Shown here piece by piece: positions 1 to 6,372 of a stretch of 16,125 nucleotides of DNA; position 1 is the stretch's first letter, and each line of letters starts with the position of its first letter. The notes beneath the pieces were generated by a model. That model ran no database searches and was not told the DNA's origin. It worked only from the letters and a program-made list of their open reading frames with translations. This DNA comes from Hyphomicrobiales bacterium (GTDB lineage Bacteria > Pseudomonadota > Alphaproteobacteria > Rhizobiales > Beijerinckiaceae), in contig CANCAR010000038.1 of assembly GCA_947374125.1 (NCBI GenBank), forward strand, positions 1 through 16,125, written 5' to 3'. A program made the translations under genes and the position numbers.

Positions 1-69
1 GCCAATCAATAGACTAAGGGACGCCCTTCTATAAGGAAGCGCCGCGACATAGTAAAAGTAAAAAATCAA
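1..69. other. Non-coding left edge, downstream of the NnrU gene
   Basis: No gene is recognisable here. A small inverted repeat, AAGGG (16-20), loop ACG, CCCTT (24-28), lies downstream of the minus-strand NnrU gene and could form a 5-bp hairpin. It is not followed by a T-run on the minus strand, so it is a weak terminator candidate at best. Confidence 0.4.
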
Positions 70-642
70 TCAGCCCATTAAACTCACGCCGATCAGGATC
101 GGATGAAGATGAACCATGGCAAAATAACCGATCAAACCGGCTACAACTGCAATCCCATCGCCCAATAGGCGGGGTGCAGGAACCGGGGCCGTGTTGGCCG
201 GACGCCACTTGAATGAAATCCGATCGACAACCGCCCAGGCCAAGAAGGCACTAAATAGAATCATACCTCCCAAATCGCCATTGGCGAGAAAGTGACCAAG
301 TGCCCACGCCTTAACACCAACCAACATCGGATGCTTCAGCCGCATTTTGATATAACCGCGCGGTGCATAGGCTGCAGCAACCGAGATAAACGAAACCAGC
401 ATCAACAGATAATTCAGATGCTTGAGAGCGGAGGGTGGGTTCCATACTTGGATCATCCCCGCATCCCGGTAGGCGCCAAAGCCATCAAACAAGATCACAA
501 GGCCAATCAGCGAGAGAACGCTAGAAACGCCCTTGTAAACATTCACCCCCATCGCGGCGGTAAGCCTACCGTGCAAAGACGGAAACATGCCAATTGAATG
601 AAAGCCGAGAAAGACGATAAGTCCAAGAATTACAAAGGTCAT
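70..642 (-). CDS. NnrU family integral membrane protein
   Basis: A 190-residue, strongly hydrophobic protein with about five or six membrane segments, the whole of which fits the NnrU family. Visible family features are an N-terminal helix with the FHSIGM histidine, the central KHPMLVGVKAWALGHFLANGD stretch with two conserved-looking histidines, and a C-terminal HLHP. The founding NnrU was linked to nitrite and nitric oxide respiration, and the family is distantly related to plant zeta-carotene isomerase. The biochemical role of most bacterial members is unknown, and no denitrification gene is present here. The ATG at 642 has an AGGAA Shine-Dalgarno about 8 bases upstream. It lies 105 bp downstream of the coiled-coil gene on the same strand, with a dyad (660-677) just ahead of its start that suggests separate control. 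The family call is firm; the function is open. Confidence 0.88.
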   Translation of the reverse strand: MTFVILGLIVFLGFHSIGMFPSLHGRLTAAMGVNVYKGVSSVLSLIGLVILFDGFGAYRDAGMIQVWNPPSALKHLNYLLMLVSFISVAAAYAPRGYIKMRLKHPMLVGVKAWALGHFLANGDLGGMILFSAFLAWAVVDRISFKWRPANTAPVPAPRLLGDGIAVVAGLIGYFAMVHLHPILIGVSLMG

Positions 643-659
643 GACCGAGGTTCCTACCC

Positions 660-677
660 GTTACAGAGCGATGTAAC
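660..677 (-). promoter_or_regulatory. Dyad GTTACA-N6-TGTAAC upstream of the NnrU gene
   Basis: A perfect 6-bp inverted repeat, GTTACA (660-665) and TGTAAC (672-677), is separated by six bases and sits 18-35 bp ahead of the NnrU start codon. Spacing and position fit an operator for a dimeric regulator. It does not match the FNR/NNR consensus (TTGAT-N4-ATCAA), so the regulator is unknown. It could also be a chance hairpin in the mRNA leader. Confidence 0.35.
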
Positions 678-747
678 CCCGAGTGTCCGTGCCTGTCGAG
701 GATAAACAGGTAAAAGCACTAATCGTCACTGCATTTTCCTGTGCCGA

Positions 748-2358
748 TCAATCCGGCGTTGGCGAACCCGCTTTTCCCTTTTTCTTGGCCGGCGCCTCTG
801 CGTCGGTTGGAATCGGCACTTCATCAACCGCCGACTCACCCTCGCTATCGGTTACATGAATCTCCTCGCCGCTGACATCGCTCGCCTCCAAGAAACTAAT
901 CCCGCTCGGCGTGGATGCGTCGCTGGTCACCGCCATCATCGGCGCATCGTCCGGCGCAACGCTCTCCTCGGTATTGGCAGCAACGGCCTCAATCATTTCC
1001 TCGCCGTCATACAATTCCCGGCTGAGCGATTGGCTATGCCGCCTAGCGCTTTGTAAGGCACCTTCCAGTAGGGTCCGATCAACGCGTTCTTTGTCAAATA
1101 ACTGCGTGACGGCCACCATATCCGCCTCAAACCGCTCGCGCTCGGCCCGTGCATTGCGCTGGCTCTCCTCAAGGCGCGCCGAAACAAACGTCGTCCGGTC
1201 ATTCGCCAAAACGATTTCAGACTCCCGTTCCGAAATCGCTTTAGTCAGCGTATCGATATGCGCATTGTACTGCCGCCGCTCCGTTTCTAGTGCCGAAAGC
1301 TTGGCGTGAGCGGCTTCACTTTCCTTCTCAGCCGCCTCTGAACGGCGCTGCGCATTGGCCAGCTGCATCGCCAAATCGATCGCCCGACGCTCGCTCCCCC
1401 GCAGCTCTTCAAGCTTTTCACGGTAATTAGAGCGCGTGTCGTTGAGCATACGCTCATGCGCGTCCGCGCGGGCCAAAGCGGCTTCAAGCTTCGCCCCCGT
1501 TCCCTTAAGCTCGACGCGGAGCATCTCTAATGCCTCGATTCGATCAATGCTGGCTTGTTCCTTCGCGTGGCGCTCGGCCTCAAGCGCCGTCTGTAATTGC
1601 GACAACTGCGCTTTGAAGCGCTCAACAACCGGTTCAAGCTCACTCACTTGGCGGCTTAGCCGGGCGTTCTGGCTCGTCGATTCATCGAGTAACGCCTTCA
1701 ATAGGCGCTCTTGCTCTTCCGAGTGCTGCAAGCCACTCAGCGTCTGTTCAATTTCAACATCACGTGAGGCCAAAAGACCGCTCAACCGATCAAGCTCAAT
1801 GCGCGCGGTCGACATTTCATCTTCCAGCGCAGATATCTGCGTTCGGGCAAGCTGCAGTTCCTCCAATCGCATCGATAGCGCATCGGCGGTGTCACGCCGA
1901 TTGGCCTTTTCGCGCTCAAAATCCGATTCAACGCCCTCGGCCCGTGCCGTCAACTGCTTTACTTGGGCAATAAGCCCGGCCTTAGCCTCGGTGAGCGCCG
2001 CAATTTCTGGCTCGAGGCGGTTGATGACCTCGCGAAGCTCTTCCGTCCGCGTTATCTCAATTTCATACGACGTGCGAAATTCAGAGCTTTCACGCCGCGA
2101 AGCTTCAAGCTCGTCAACCACCGCTGAAAAACGACTTAGAACGGCAGCGAATTTTGCCTTCAAGATATCAATCTGATGGAGCTGATCGATAAGTCCGCCA
2201 AACTCCTGTCGTAGCTCCTCATTGCGGATCGCCATTCCCAGAATGGGATCATCAATCCCAATTTCACTGGGCAATTCTAAGTCAGAAACCTGTTCGTCGA
2301 CGCTATCATAGCCCGACGCGACAGAGGAAGTACGACGAAAAGCCGACATTAATCGCAT
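748..2358 (-). CDS. Long coiled-coil filament-like protein, copy 1 (crescentin-type architecture)
   Basis: A 536-residue protein without transmembrane segment or signal peptide. A short basic head (MRLMSAFRRTS, residues 1-11) is followed by a partly acidic linker (about 12-45), then a rod (about 46-450) rich in E, R, Q, L and A with leucine spacing typical of coiled coil. The tail (about 451-536) is acidic and low in complexity, ending in a lysine patch (KKKGK, 525-529). The best-kept blocks are QHSEEQ (211-216), NARLSRQV (231-238), NYREKLEELR (311-320) and ANDRTTFVSARLEESQ (385-400). It is a paralogue of the gene at 2570-4180, gapless to about residue 421. The basic MRL-type head plus rod is the plan of crescentin-like intermediate-filament proteins; that assignment is inference. 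Automatic annotation as a chromosome-segregation ATPase would be wrong, because there is no Walker motif. ATG 2358 has only a weak GGA upstream. Confidence 0.8.
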   Translation of the reverse strand: MRLMSAFRRTSSVASGYDSVDEQVSDLELPSEIGIDDPILGMAIRNEELRQEFGGLIDQLHQIDILKAKFAAVLSRFSAVVDELEASRRESSEFRTSYEIEITRTEELREVINRLEPEIAALTEAKAGLIAQVKQLTARAEGVESDFEREKANRRDTADALSMRLEELQLARTQISALEDEMSTARIELDRLSGLLASRDVEIEQTLSGLQHSEEQERLLKALLDESTSQNARLSRQVSELEPVVERFKAQLSQLQTALEAERHAKEQASIDRIEALEMLRVELKGTGAKLEAALARADAHERMLNDTRSNYREKLEELRGSERRAIDLAMQLANAQRRSEAAEKESEAAHAKLSALETERRQYNAHIDTLTKAISERESEIVLANDRTTFVSARLEESQRNARAERERFEADMVAVTQLFDKERVDRTLLEGALQSARRHSQSLSRELYDGEEMIEAVAANTEESVAPDDAPMMAVTSDASTPSGISFLEASDVSGEEIHVTDSEGESAVDEVPIPTDAEAPAKKKGKAGSPTPD

Positions 2359-2569
2359 AGCGTGTATCCATTGTATAATTCAATTTGAAATCGTGTATCA
2401 CGATAAAATTAAGCGTAGTTAGGATATAAAATCATAAATCTACGTTACGTCAATCATATTTTAAAATTATATTTCATAATTTAAACGTAATTTAAATAAG
2501 ATATTTCAGAAATCTAAATATTTACCGTATTCGTTAAAGTCTTGCAATGTAGTTAAAATCGATATCACA
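2359..2569 (-). promoter_or_regulatory. AT-rich spacer between the paired coiled-coil genes, with a candidate promoter
   Basis: This spacer of about 210 bp is extremely AT-rich and has no open frame. On the minus strand, TTGACG (2448-2453) is followed after 18 bases by TTATAT (2424-2429), a plausible sigma-70-type pair about 65 bp ahead of the start codon at 2358. That would let copy 1 be transcribed independently of copy 2. No convincing terminator for the upstream gene is seen. Confidence 0.35.
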
Positions 2570-4180
2570 TTAGGCTTGCGCAACACGTATGATCGTCGGA
2601 TCCCGGGTTGCGTCGTCTTCTACGAGGTCGTCATGAAGTCGTTTTAGGAGCAATGGGTCTACGGATTTATCCACCCGCGCCGTCGCTCCAAACCCTTCAA
2701 TGACCGAAAGCACGACGTCGGTCGGCCTATCATTTGGACGGCGAGGCAGCGATTCAACCGCGGGCAGGTTTGCCCTGCTATCAAAAGCCAACAACCCATC
2801 GTTCAGTTTAGTGAGTGTTGGCCGTTCAGGAGAGACCCGTGAATAATCCGCATTTGTCGTGTGTTGCGTCAATTGATGCAGCCCTCGTTCAACGGCATTC
2901 GTGGGTAATTCATCCTCGAACAGCCGACGCATCATCGAAAGATCGGCATCGTGCCTGTCCCGCTCCGCCTTCGCCGCGCGTTGGCTTTCCTCGAGACGGG
3001 CAGAGACAAACACCGTCCTGTCATTGGCCATTTTAATCTCGGTGTCTTTTTCCGAGATTATGGTTGAAAGCGCTTCAAGCTGAGCGCTGTATCGGCCGCG
3101 CTCTTGTTCTAATTGGATCAGTTTCGAGCGCATGGTTTCGCTGTCTTTTTCAAGTGCCTCCAGTTTCCGCTGCGTATTCGAAAGTTGCAGCGTAAGATCA
3201 ATGCTTCGGCGCTCACTGGCGCGTAGTTCTTCAAGTTTCTCCCGATAATTTTGCCTTGATTCAGCCAGCATCCGCTCATGAAGCTCGGCCCGCGCGACAG
3301 CCGCCGACATCTTCGCCGTCGCGCTACCAAGCTCTTCACGCAACAGCTCAAGCCCCTCAATTCGGTCAGAGCTTACCTGCTCTTTCGCCAATTTTTCTTT
3401 CTCGATGCTTGATTGGAGCTGAACAATCTGCATTTTGTAGTGGTCAATCGAGGGCTCTAGCTCAATGACCTGTCGGCTTAGCCGTGCATTTTGGTTGGTT
3501 GCTTCATCCAACACCGCCTTGAGCAGGCGCCGTTGCTCTTCCGAATGCTGTAGGGCGCTCTCGGTGCGCTCTAATTCGATCTCTTGCCGATCAAGCTGGG
3601 CTGATAATCGATCGATTTCGATCCGCTCATCCGCCTGGTCATCATCAAACTCCGCAAGCTTGGCCTGCAGGATCCCCAATTCACTTTCCTTCAGCGCAAG
3701 CCGCTCATCGACAGTCCGTCTCTCGGCCCTTTCGCGCAAAACGTCGCCTTCAAGCGCCACGACCCGATTGGATAAAAGCTGCACTTGCGCCAAAAGTCCA
3801 GTCTTGGCCTCTTTGAGGAGAACCAGATCGGGCTCGACCCTCGCTGCCTCCCTTTGCAATTCATCAACCCGTCCCCGCTCGGCTGCAAAAGCGGTTTTGA
3901 TATCCGCGTTTTCGCCCCGAAGCAATTCCAATTCATCAAGATTAGAAACGAACCGTTTGACAACGGAGGTAAATTTCTCCCGCATCATTTCGACCTGGCG
4001 CAAGTCGTCGATCAGCTCACAAAAGTCCTGCCGCACGGCATCACTTCTCATCTGGAGCTCAAGCGATCGCGCACCCTCATCGGCACACTCGCCTAGCGCT
4101 GGCAGTCCGATCCGCGGATCGTGATCGGTAGACTCCGGCGATAACTCGGAAGTTTGACGAAAAACCGACATCAGGCGCAT
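2570..4180 (-). CDS. Long coiled-coil filament-like protein, copy 2 (tandem paralogue)
   Basis: A 536-residue soluble protein of exactly the same length as the downstream copy. The head (MRLMSVFRQTS) and the rod align with copy 1 residue for residue, without a gap, to about residue 421; by hand count 96 of 150 positions are identical across residues 201-350. Beyond FEDE (421-424) the tail is unrelated to that of copy 1: it lacks the acidic, low-complexity character and ends in a mixed segment (KRLHDDLVEDD near the C-terminus). The start is set at 4180, not at the upstream in-frame ATG (4288), because GGGGGA lies about 8 bases before it and because it matches the paralogue's first residue. It is first in the minus-strand pair and divergent from the methyltransferase gene at 4513. 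No ATPase motif is visible. A structural or scaffolding role is inferred. Confidence 0.8.
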   Translation of the reverse strand: MRLMSVFRQTSELSPESTDHDPRIGLPALGECADEGARSLELQMRSDAVRQDFCELIDDLRQVEMMREKFTSVVKRFVSNLDELELLRGENADIKTAFAAERGRVDELQREAARVEPDLVLLKEAKTGLLAQVQLLSNRVVALEGDVLRERAERRTVDERLALKESELGILQAKLAEFDDDQADERIEIDRLSAQLDRQEIELERTESALQHSEEQRRLLKAVLDEATNQNARLSRQVIELEPSIDHYKMQIVQLQSSIEKEKLAKEQVSSDRIEGLELLREELGSATAKMSAAVARAELHERMLAESRQNYREKLEELRASERRSIDLTLQLSNTQRKLEALEKDSETMRSKLIQLEQERGRYSAQLEALSTIISEKDTEIKMANDRTVFVSARLEESQRAAKAERDRHDADLSMMRRLFEDELPTNAVERGLHQLTQHTTNADYSRVSPERPTLTKLNDGLLAFDSRANLPAVESLPRRPNDRPTDVVLSVIEGFGATARVDKSVDPLLLKRLHDDLVEDDATRDPTIIRVAQA

Positions 4181-4425
4181 AATCTGTGTCCCCCAACAGA
4201 ATTGACGGCCCAGCGACCAGACCAAGCAAAACAGGAATGCCGCAGCGTCAACCACATTGACGTTAGGTTGAGTCGGGTGGTTTAACAATTACTGCGTGCA
4301 TAAAATCGCGCATGCGATCAAAAATTGCATTCGCTAGGGTGATTGTCTAAAACGAAATTCGTTATAAAACACAACCATCCCTTAGCGTCCTTTGGCTAGT
4401 TTATCAAAAAGGTCATTGCCCTAAA

Positions 4426-4454
4426 TTGACGTTAGGTTTTTCATTACTTAGATC
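4426..4454 (+). promoter_or_regulatory. Candidate sigma-70-type promoter for the plus-strand methyltransferase gene
   Basis: TTGACG (4426-4431) is separated by 17 bases from TAGATC (4449-4454). This predicts a transcript starting near 4461 and a leader of about 50 bases before the start at 4513. The -35 element lies inside the second copy of the 14-bp direct repeat. Moderate match only. Confidence 0.35.
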
Positions 4455-4500
4455 TCTCCTACATTAAACGTCGCTGCGTCATTCATTGACTATCACACGC

Positions 4501-4506
4501 AGGAAA
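4501..4506 (+). promoter_or_regulatory. Ribosome binding site selecting the TTG 4513 start
   Basis: AGGAAA lies 6 bases before TTG 4513. The alternative TTG at 4486 has no purine-rich element upstream, and an in-frame TAA at 4465-4467 limits any longer start. The N-terminus from 4513 also begins just before the first beta strand, as expected for this family. Confidence 0.6.
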
Positions 4507-4512
4507 GCCGCC

Positions 4513-5076
4513 TTGCCGATCAAAAGCATCTTCCATGTCGGCAGCGGGCCTGCCAGCAAAGGGCCCCGGACCCTTGGCTTTACGGGTGACGAGCGGCAGG
4601 AAATTCGACTGGATATCGGTCCTAGCGTTAATCCCGATATCAACGCTTCGATCACCGATCTCACCGAGATTGCCCCATCATCCGTCGATGCCGTGTTATC
4701 TTTGCACAATATCGAACACCTCTTCCCCCACGAAGCCCCTGTTGCGGCTTATATCAAGGGAAATAGCCTCGATTCCGTCGCCTATATGTCGGGCATGGGC
4801 CCCATTACTCCGCTCGATTTTTTGTATGGACACAATGCGTTGATCCGCAATGGCAATGTATATATGGCCCACCGCACTGCCTTCACAAAAGACACACTTC
4901 AAAAAGCCCTGATGAACAGCGGCTTTCGAACGGCTCTCACTTTGGCAAAGCCCGCCCAATTCGAAATATGGGCCATCGCCTCCAAGGGCGAGCAGAAACG
5001 CGAAACAATGCTGGAACTCGCGGCCGGTCATATCCCCAGCGTTAACGCGATCCGGGAGAAAATCGGCGCGAACTGA
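4513..5076 (+). CDS. SAM-dependent methyltransferase-like protein with an apparent internal deletion
   Basis: A 187-residue cytosolic protein. IFHVGSGPASKG (residues 6-17) matches the glycine-rich SAM motif I; IRLDIGPSVNPDI (31-43) is the motif II region; SSVDAVLSLHNIEHLF (56-71) is the motif IV region with its typical HNxEH; GPITPLDFLYGH (96-107) and MAHRTAFT (118-125) are characteristic of a methyltransferase family often found with glycosyltransferases. In family members as I know them, about 30 residues with a 'xxFxRVLKPDGxxxIxxPDLQ' pattern lie between HNxEHxxxHExP and the GPITP block. Here APVAA (75-79) runs almost directly into that block, so strand 5 and its helix are missing while the frame stays open. 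The start is taken as TTG 4513 because AGGAAA (4501-4506) lies 6 bases upstream; TTG 4486 lacks a ribosome binding site. The gene may encode an inactive remnant. Confidence 0.7.
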   Translation: MPIKSIFHVGSGPASKGPRTLGFTGDERQEIRLDIGPSVNPDINASITDLTEIAPSSVDAVLSLHNIEHLFPHEAPVAAYIKGNSLDSVAYMSGMGPITPLDFLYGHNALIRNGNVYMAHRTAFTKDTLQKALMNSGFRTALTLAKPAQFEIWAIASKGEQKRETMLELAAGHIPSVNAIREKIGAN

Positions 5077-5350
5077 AAATGAAGGTTTGTTACCAAAAAC
5101 AACAACACCCTAATTGATCGGGAAAACATAAAAAAGATCATAACCTCAATTATTTACGTCATACTCATTCAAATATAAAAATATTTGTCGATCCATAAGT
5201 GACCCGTTGAAGAAACGCCACCGTTAATTTCCAATTCGACCTTGGACACGCTTTAAATTTATACAGTGTGGTGTATGATATTTATTCTTAAGGCAACTTC
5301 GAACGAAAATTTTAATTATAAAATACGATCGAAACACAAAGATTAAAAAG
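5077..5350 (+). promoter_or_regulatory. AT-rich leader ahead of the second methyltransferase gene
   Basis: This 274-bp stretch has no gene. Candidate promoter elements are TTCGAC (5235-5240) with TTATAC (5259-5264) at 18-bp spacing, or TATGAT (5274-5279) as an alternative -10. A short dyad, ATACA (5261-5265), N6, TGTAT (5272-5276), overlaps these. The AT content makes chance -10 matches likely, so the exact promoter is uncertain. Confidence 0.3.
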
Positions 5351-5977
5351 ATGAATTCCAATCTAAAAACATTTATCCGAAACAGCTTTCCTTATCGGAT
5401 GCTAATGTTACTGAGAAGCTACAGAAATTGGGCAAAATTAAAATTTCAGGCGCCAAGCCCTCATTATATTAAACAAGCATGTTTACTGCGAAATAGTGTT
5501 CCCAACGCTACTTGGGTTGAAACAGGAACCTATCTAGGCCAGACCACACAGGTACTTTCAAAAAATGGCTTGAAAGTCTTCAGTATCGAACCAGAGCCAA
5601 CACTTTTTGCAAATGCCTTTGAATATTTTAAGAAATTTAATAACGTTGAAATAATAAAGGGCACAAGCGAACAAATTTTCCCTGACTTGCTCCCCAAAAT
5701 TACAGGAGATGTAAACTTCTGGCTTGATGGGCACTATTCGGCAGGCAATACCTTTAAAGGATCACAGGACACGCCCATTCTTGATGAACTCAAACATATC
5801 GCTGATAATTTAAGCCATTTCAAAAAAGTCTGCGTTCTTATCGACGATATTCGTTGCTTCAACCCCCATATCGAAGAATACGCGACCTATCCTTCGCTTA
5901 ATATTCTCGTCGCATGGGCTAATGACAACAAACTCGATTGGCATATTGAGCACGATATTTTTGTCGCAAAAAACTGA
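5351..5977 (+). CDS. Class I SAM-dependent methyltransferase, probably for sugar or glycan modification
   Basis: A 208-residue protein, mostly soluble, with a basic, moderately hydrophobic N-terminus (about 1-35). Rossmann-type landmarks are WVETGTYLGQTT (55-66, motif I, acidic residue then GxxxG), VFSIEPEP (76-83, acidic end of strand 2), VEIIKGTSEQIF (99-110) and VNFWLDGHYSAGNT (121-134, motif IV). A second acidic pair is in VLIDDIRCF (162-170). The WLDGHYSxG and LIDDIR motifs recall TylF/MycF-type and related methyltransferases found in capsule and O-antigen clusters; the substrate cannot be read from sequence. Codon use is AT-rich and unlike guaA or guaB, suggesting transfer. The ATG at 5351 lacks a clear Shine-Dalgarno (AAAAAG only). 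A terminator-like hairpin follows about 85 bp downstream, making this a single-gene transcript or the end of one. Confidence 0.75.
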   Translation: MNSNLKTFIRNSFPYRMLMLLRSYRNWAKLKFQAPSPHYIKQACLLRNSVPNATWVETGTYLGQTTQVLSKNGLKVFSIEPEPTLFANAFEYFKKFNNVEIIKGTSEQIFPDLLPKITGDVNFWLDGHYSAGNTFKGSQDTPILDELKHIADNLSHFKKVCVLIDDIRCFNPHIEEYATYPSLNILVAWANDNKLDWHIEHDIFVAKN

Positions 5978-6062
5978 ATCACGCGCCGTTACGATCGTTA
6001 AATAAAATAAGTCCGATCGATATAATCCATTTCGTAGACCGTTGATTTTTCTTATATTGCTT

Positions 6063-6096
6063 ATACGGCTTCATAGAAGACCGTATTTTATTATTT
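6063..6096 (+). terminator. Rho-independent terminator after the second methyltransferase gene
   Basis: ATACGG-CTTC (6063-6072), triloop ATA, GAAG (6076-6079), a one-base bulge, then CCGTAT (6081-6086) give a 10-bp stem, followed directly by the T-rich tract TTTATTATTT. It lies 86 bp downstream of the stop codon at 5977. The stem is only moderately GC-rich, so efficiency is uncertain. Confidence 0.6.
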
Positions 6097-6340
6097 AACG
6101 AAGTTATTAAATATTCCGACGAATGCTATATATCATTGATCGATTAAATTTAAAAAAATATTCGCTTAAACGCGGCAAAAGCAGTCGGGTGGTGAGGTGT
6201 CCTCCGGTTTACGGGAATAGCTTCAGCGTAAAATATCGCTAAATATTTCGCTTTTTGTTCCATCCCCTAACGATTAATTAAAGTGATGCGTCTGCTAGCC
6301 GGGGCTAGATGAAGTCGCTTTACACACCTACCCAATTAAA

Positions 6341-6369
6341 TTATTAAATTCCGTAACGGAAGTTAATAA
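6341..6369 (+). promoter_or_regulatory. 29-bp near-perfect palindrome covering the acyltransferase ribosome binding site
   Basis: The left arm TTATTAAATTCCGT (6341-6354) and right arm ACGGAAGTTAATAA (6356-6369) pair at 13 of 14 positions around a single central A. The likely Shine-Dalgarno GGAAG (6358-6362), 10 bases before ATG 6373, lies within the right arm. As RNA, TTCCG and CGGAA would close a UAA triloop and hide the ribosome binding site. As DNA, it is a symmetric operator-like site. Either reading implies control of the acyltransferase gene. Confidence 0.6.
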
Positions 6370-6372
6370 AAA

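Larger units (their letters stand above)
4181..4512. promoter_or_regulatory. Divergent promoter region between coiled-coil copy 2 and the methyltransferase gene
   Basis: A non-coding stretch of 332 bp. It holds two copies of ATTGACGTTAGGTT (4256-4269 and 4425-4438, same orientation), a third ATTGACG at 4201-4207, a perfect 13-bp palindrome AACGAAATTCGTT (4351-4363), and a dyad ATCGC-GCAT-GCGAT (4305-4318). The direct repeats and palindrome are candidate regulator sites for the two divergent transcripts. No small gene is supported. Confidence 0.45.
5978..6372 (+). promoter_or_regulatory. Long AT-rich leader ahead of the acyltransferase gene
   Basis: A stretch of 395 bp without a gene. It contains a terminator-like hairpin (6063-6096), a GC-rich island (about 6170-6235) in otherwise AT-rich DNA with a small GAGG-TGT-CCTC hairpin, a 14-bp dyad CTAGCC-GG-GGCTAG (6295-6308), and a 29-bp palindrome (6341-6369) touching the start of the next gene. 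Such length and structure suggest a regulated 5' leader, but no known riboswitch class was recognised. Confidence 0.4.

Noticed and set aside
1436..2176. Serine/arginine-rich 246-residue plus-strand frame
   Set aside because: It is the antisense shadow of the coiled-coil rod; composition mirrors Glu/Leu/Arg codons read backwards, and there is no ribosome binding site or family match.
3465..4124. Serine-rich 219-residue plus-strand frame
   Set aside because: Same antisense artefact over coiled-coil copy 2. That both copies give such a frame reflects their shared sequence, not a conserved antisense gene.
748..4180. SMC/chromosome-segregation ATPase identity for the coiled-coil proteins
   Set aside because: No Walker A, Walker B or signature motif and no hinge domain; long coiled coil alone attracts this label.
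4181..4288. 36-residue N-terminal extension of coiled-coil copy 2, with a hydrophobic stretch that could look like a signal anchor
   Set aside because: ATG 4180 has a GGGGGA site and gives an exact match with the head and total length of copy 1. The extension has neither.
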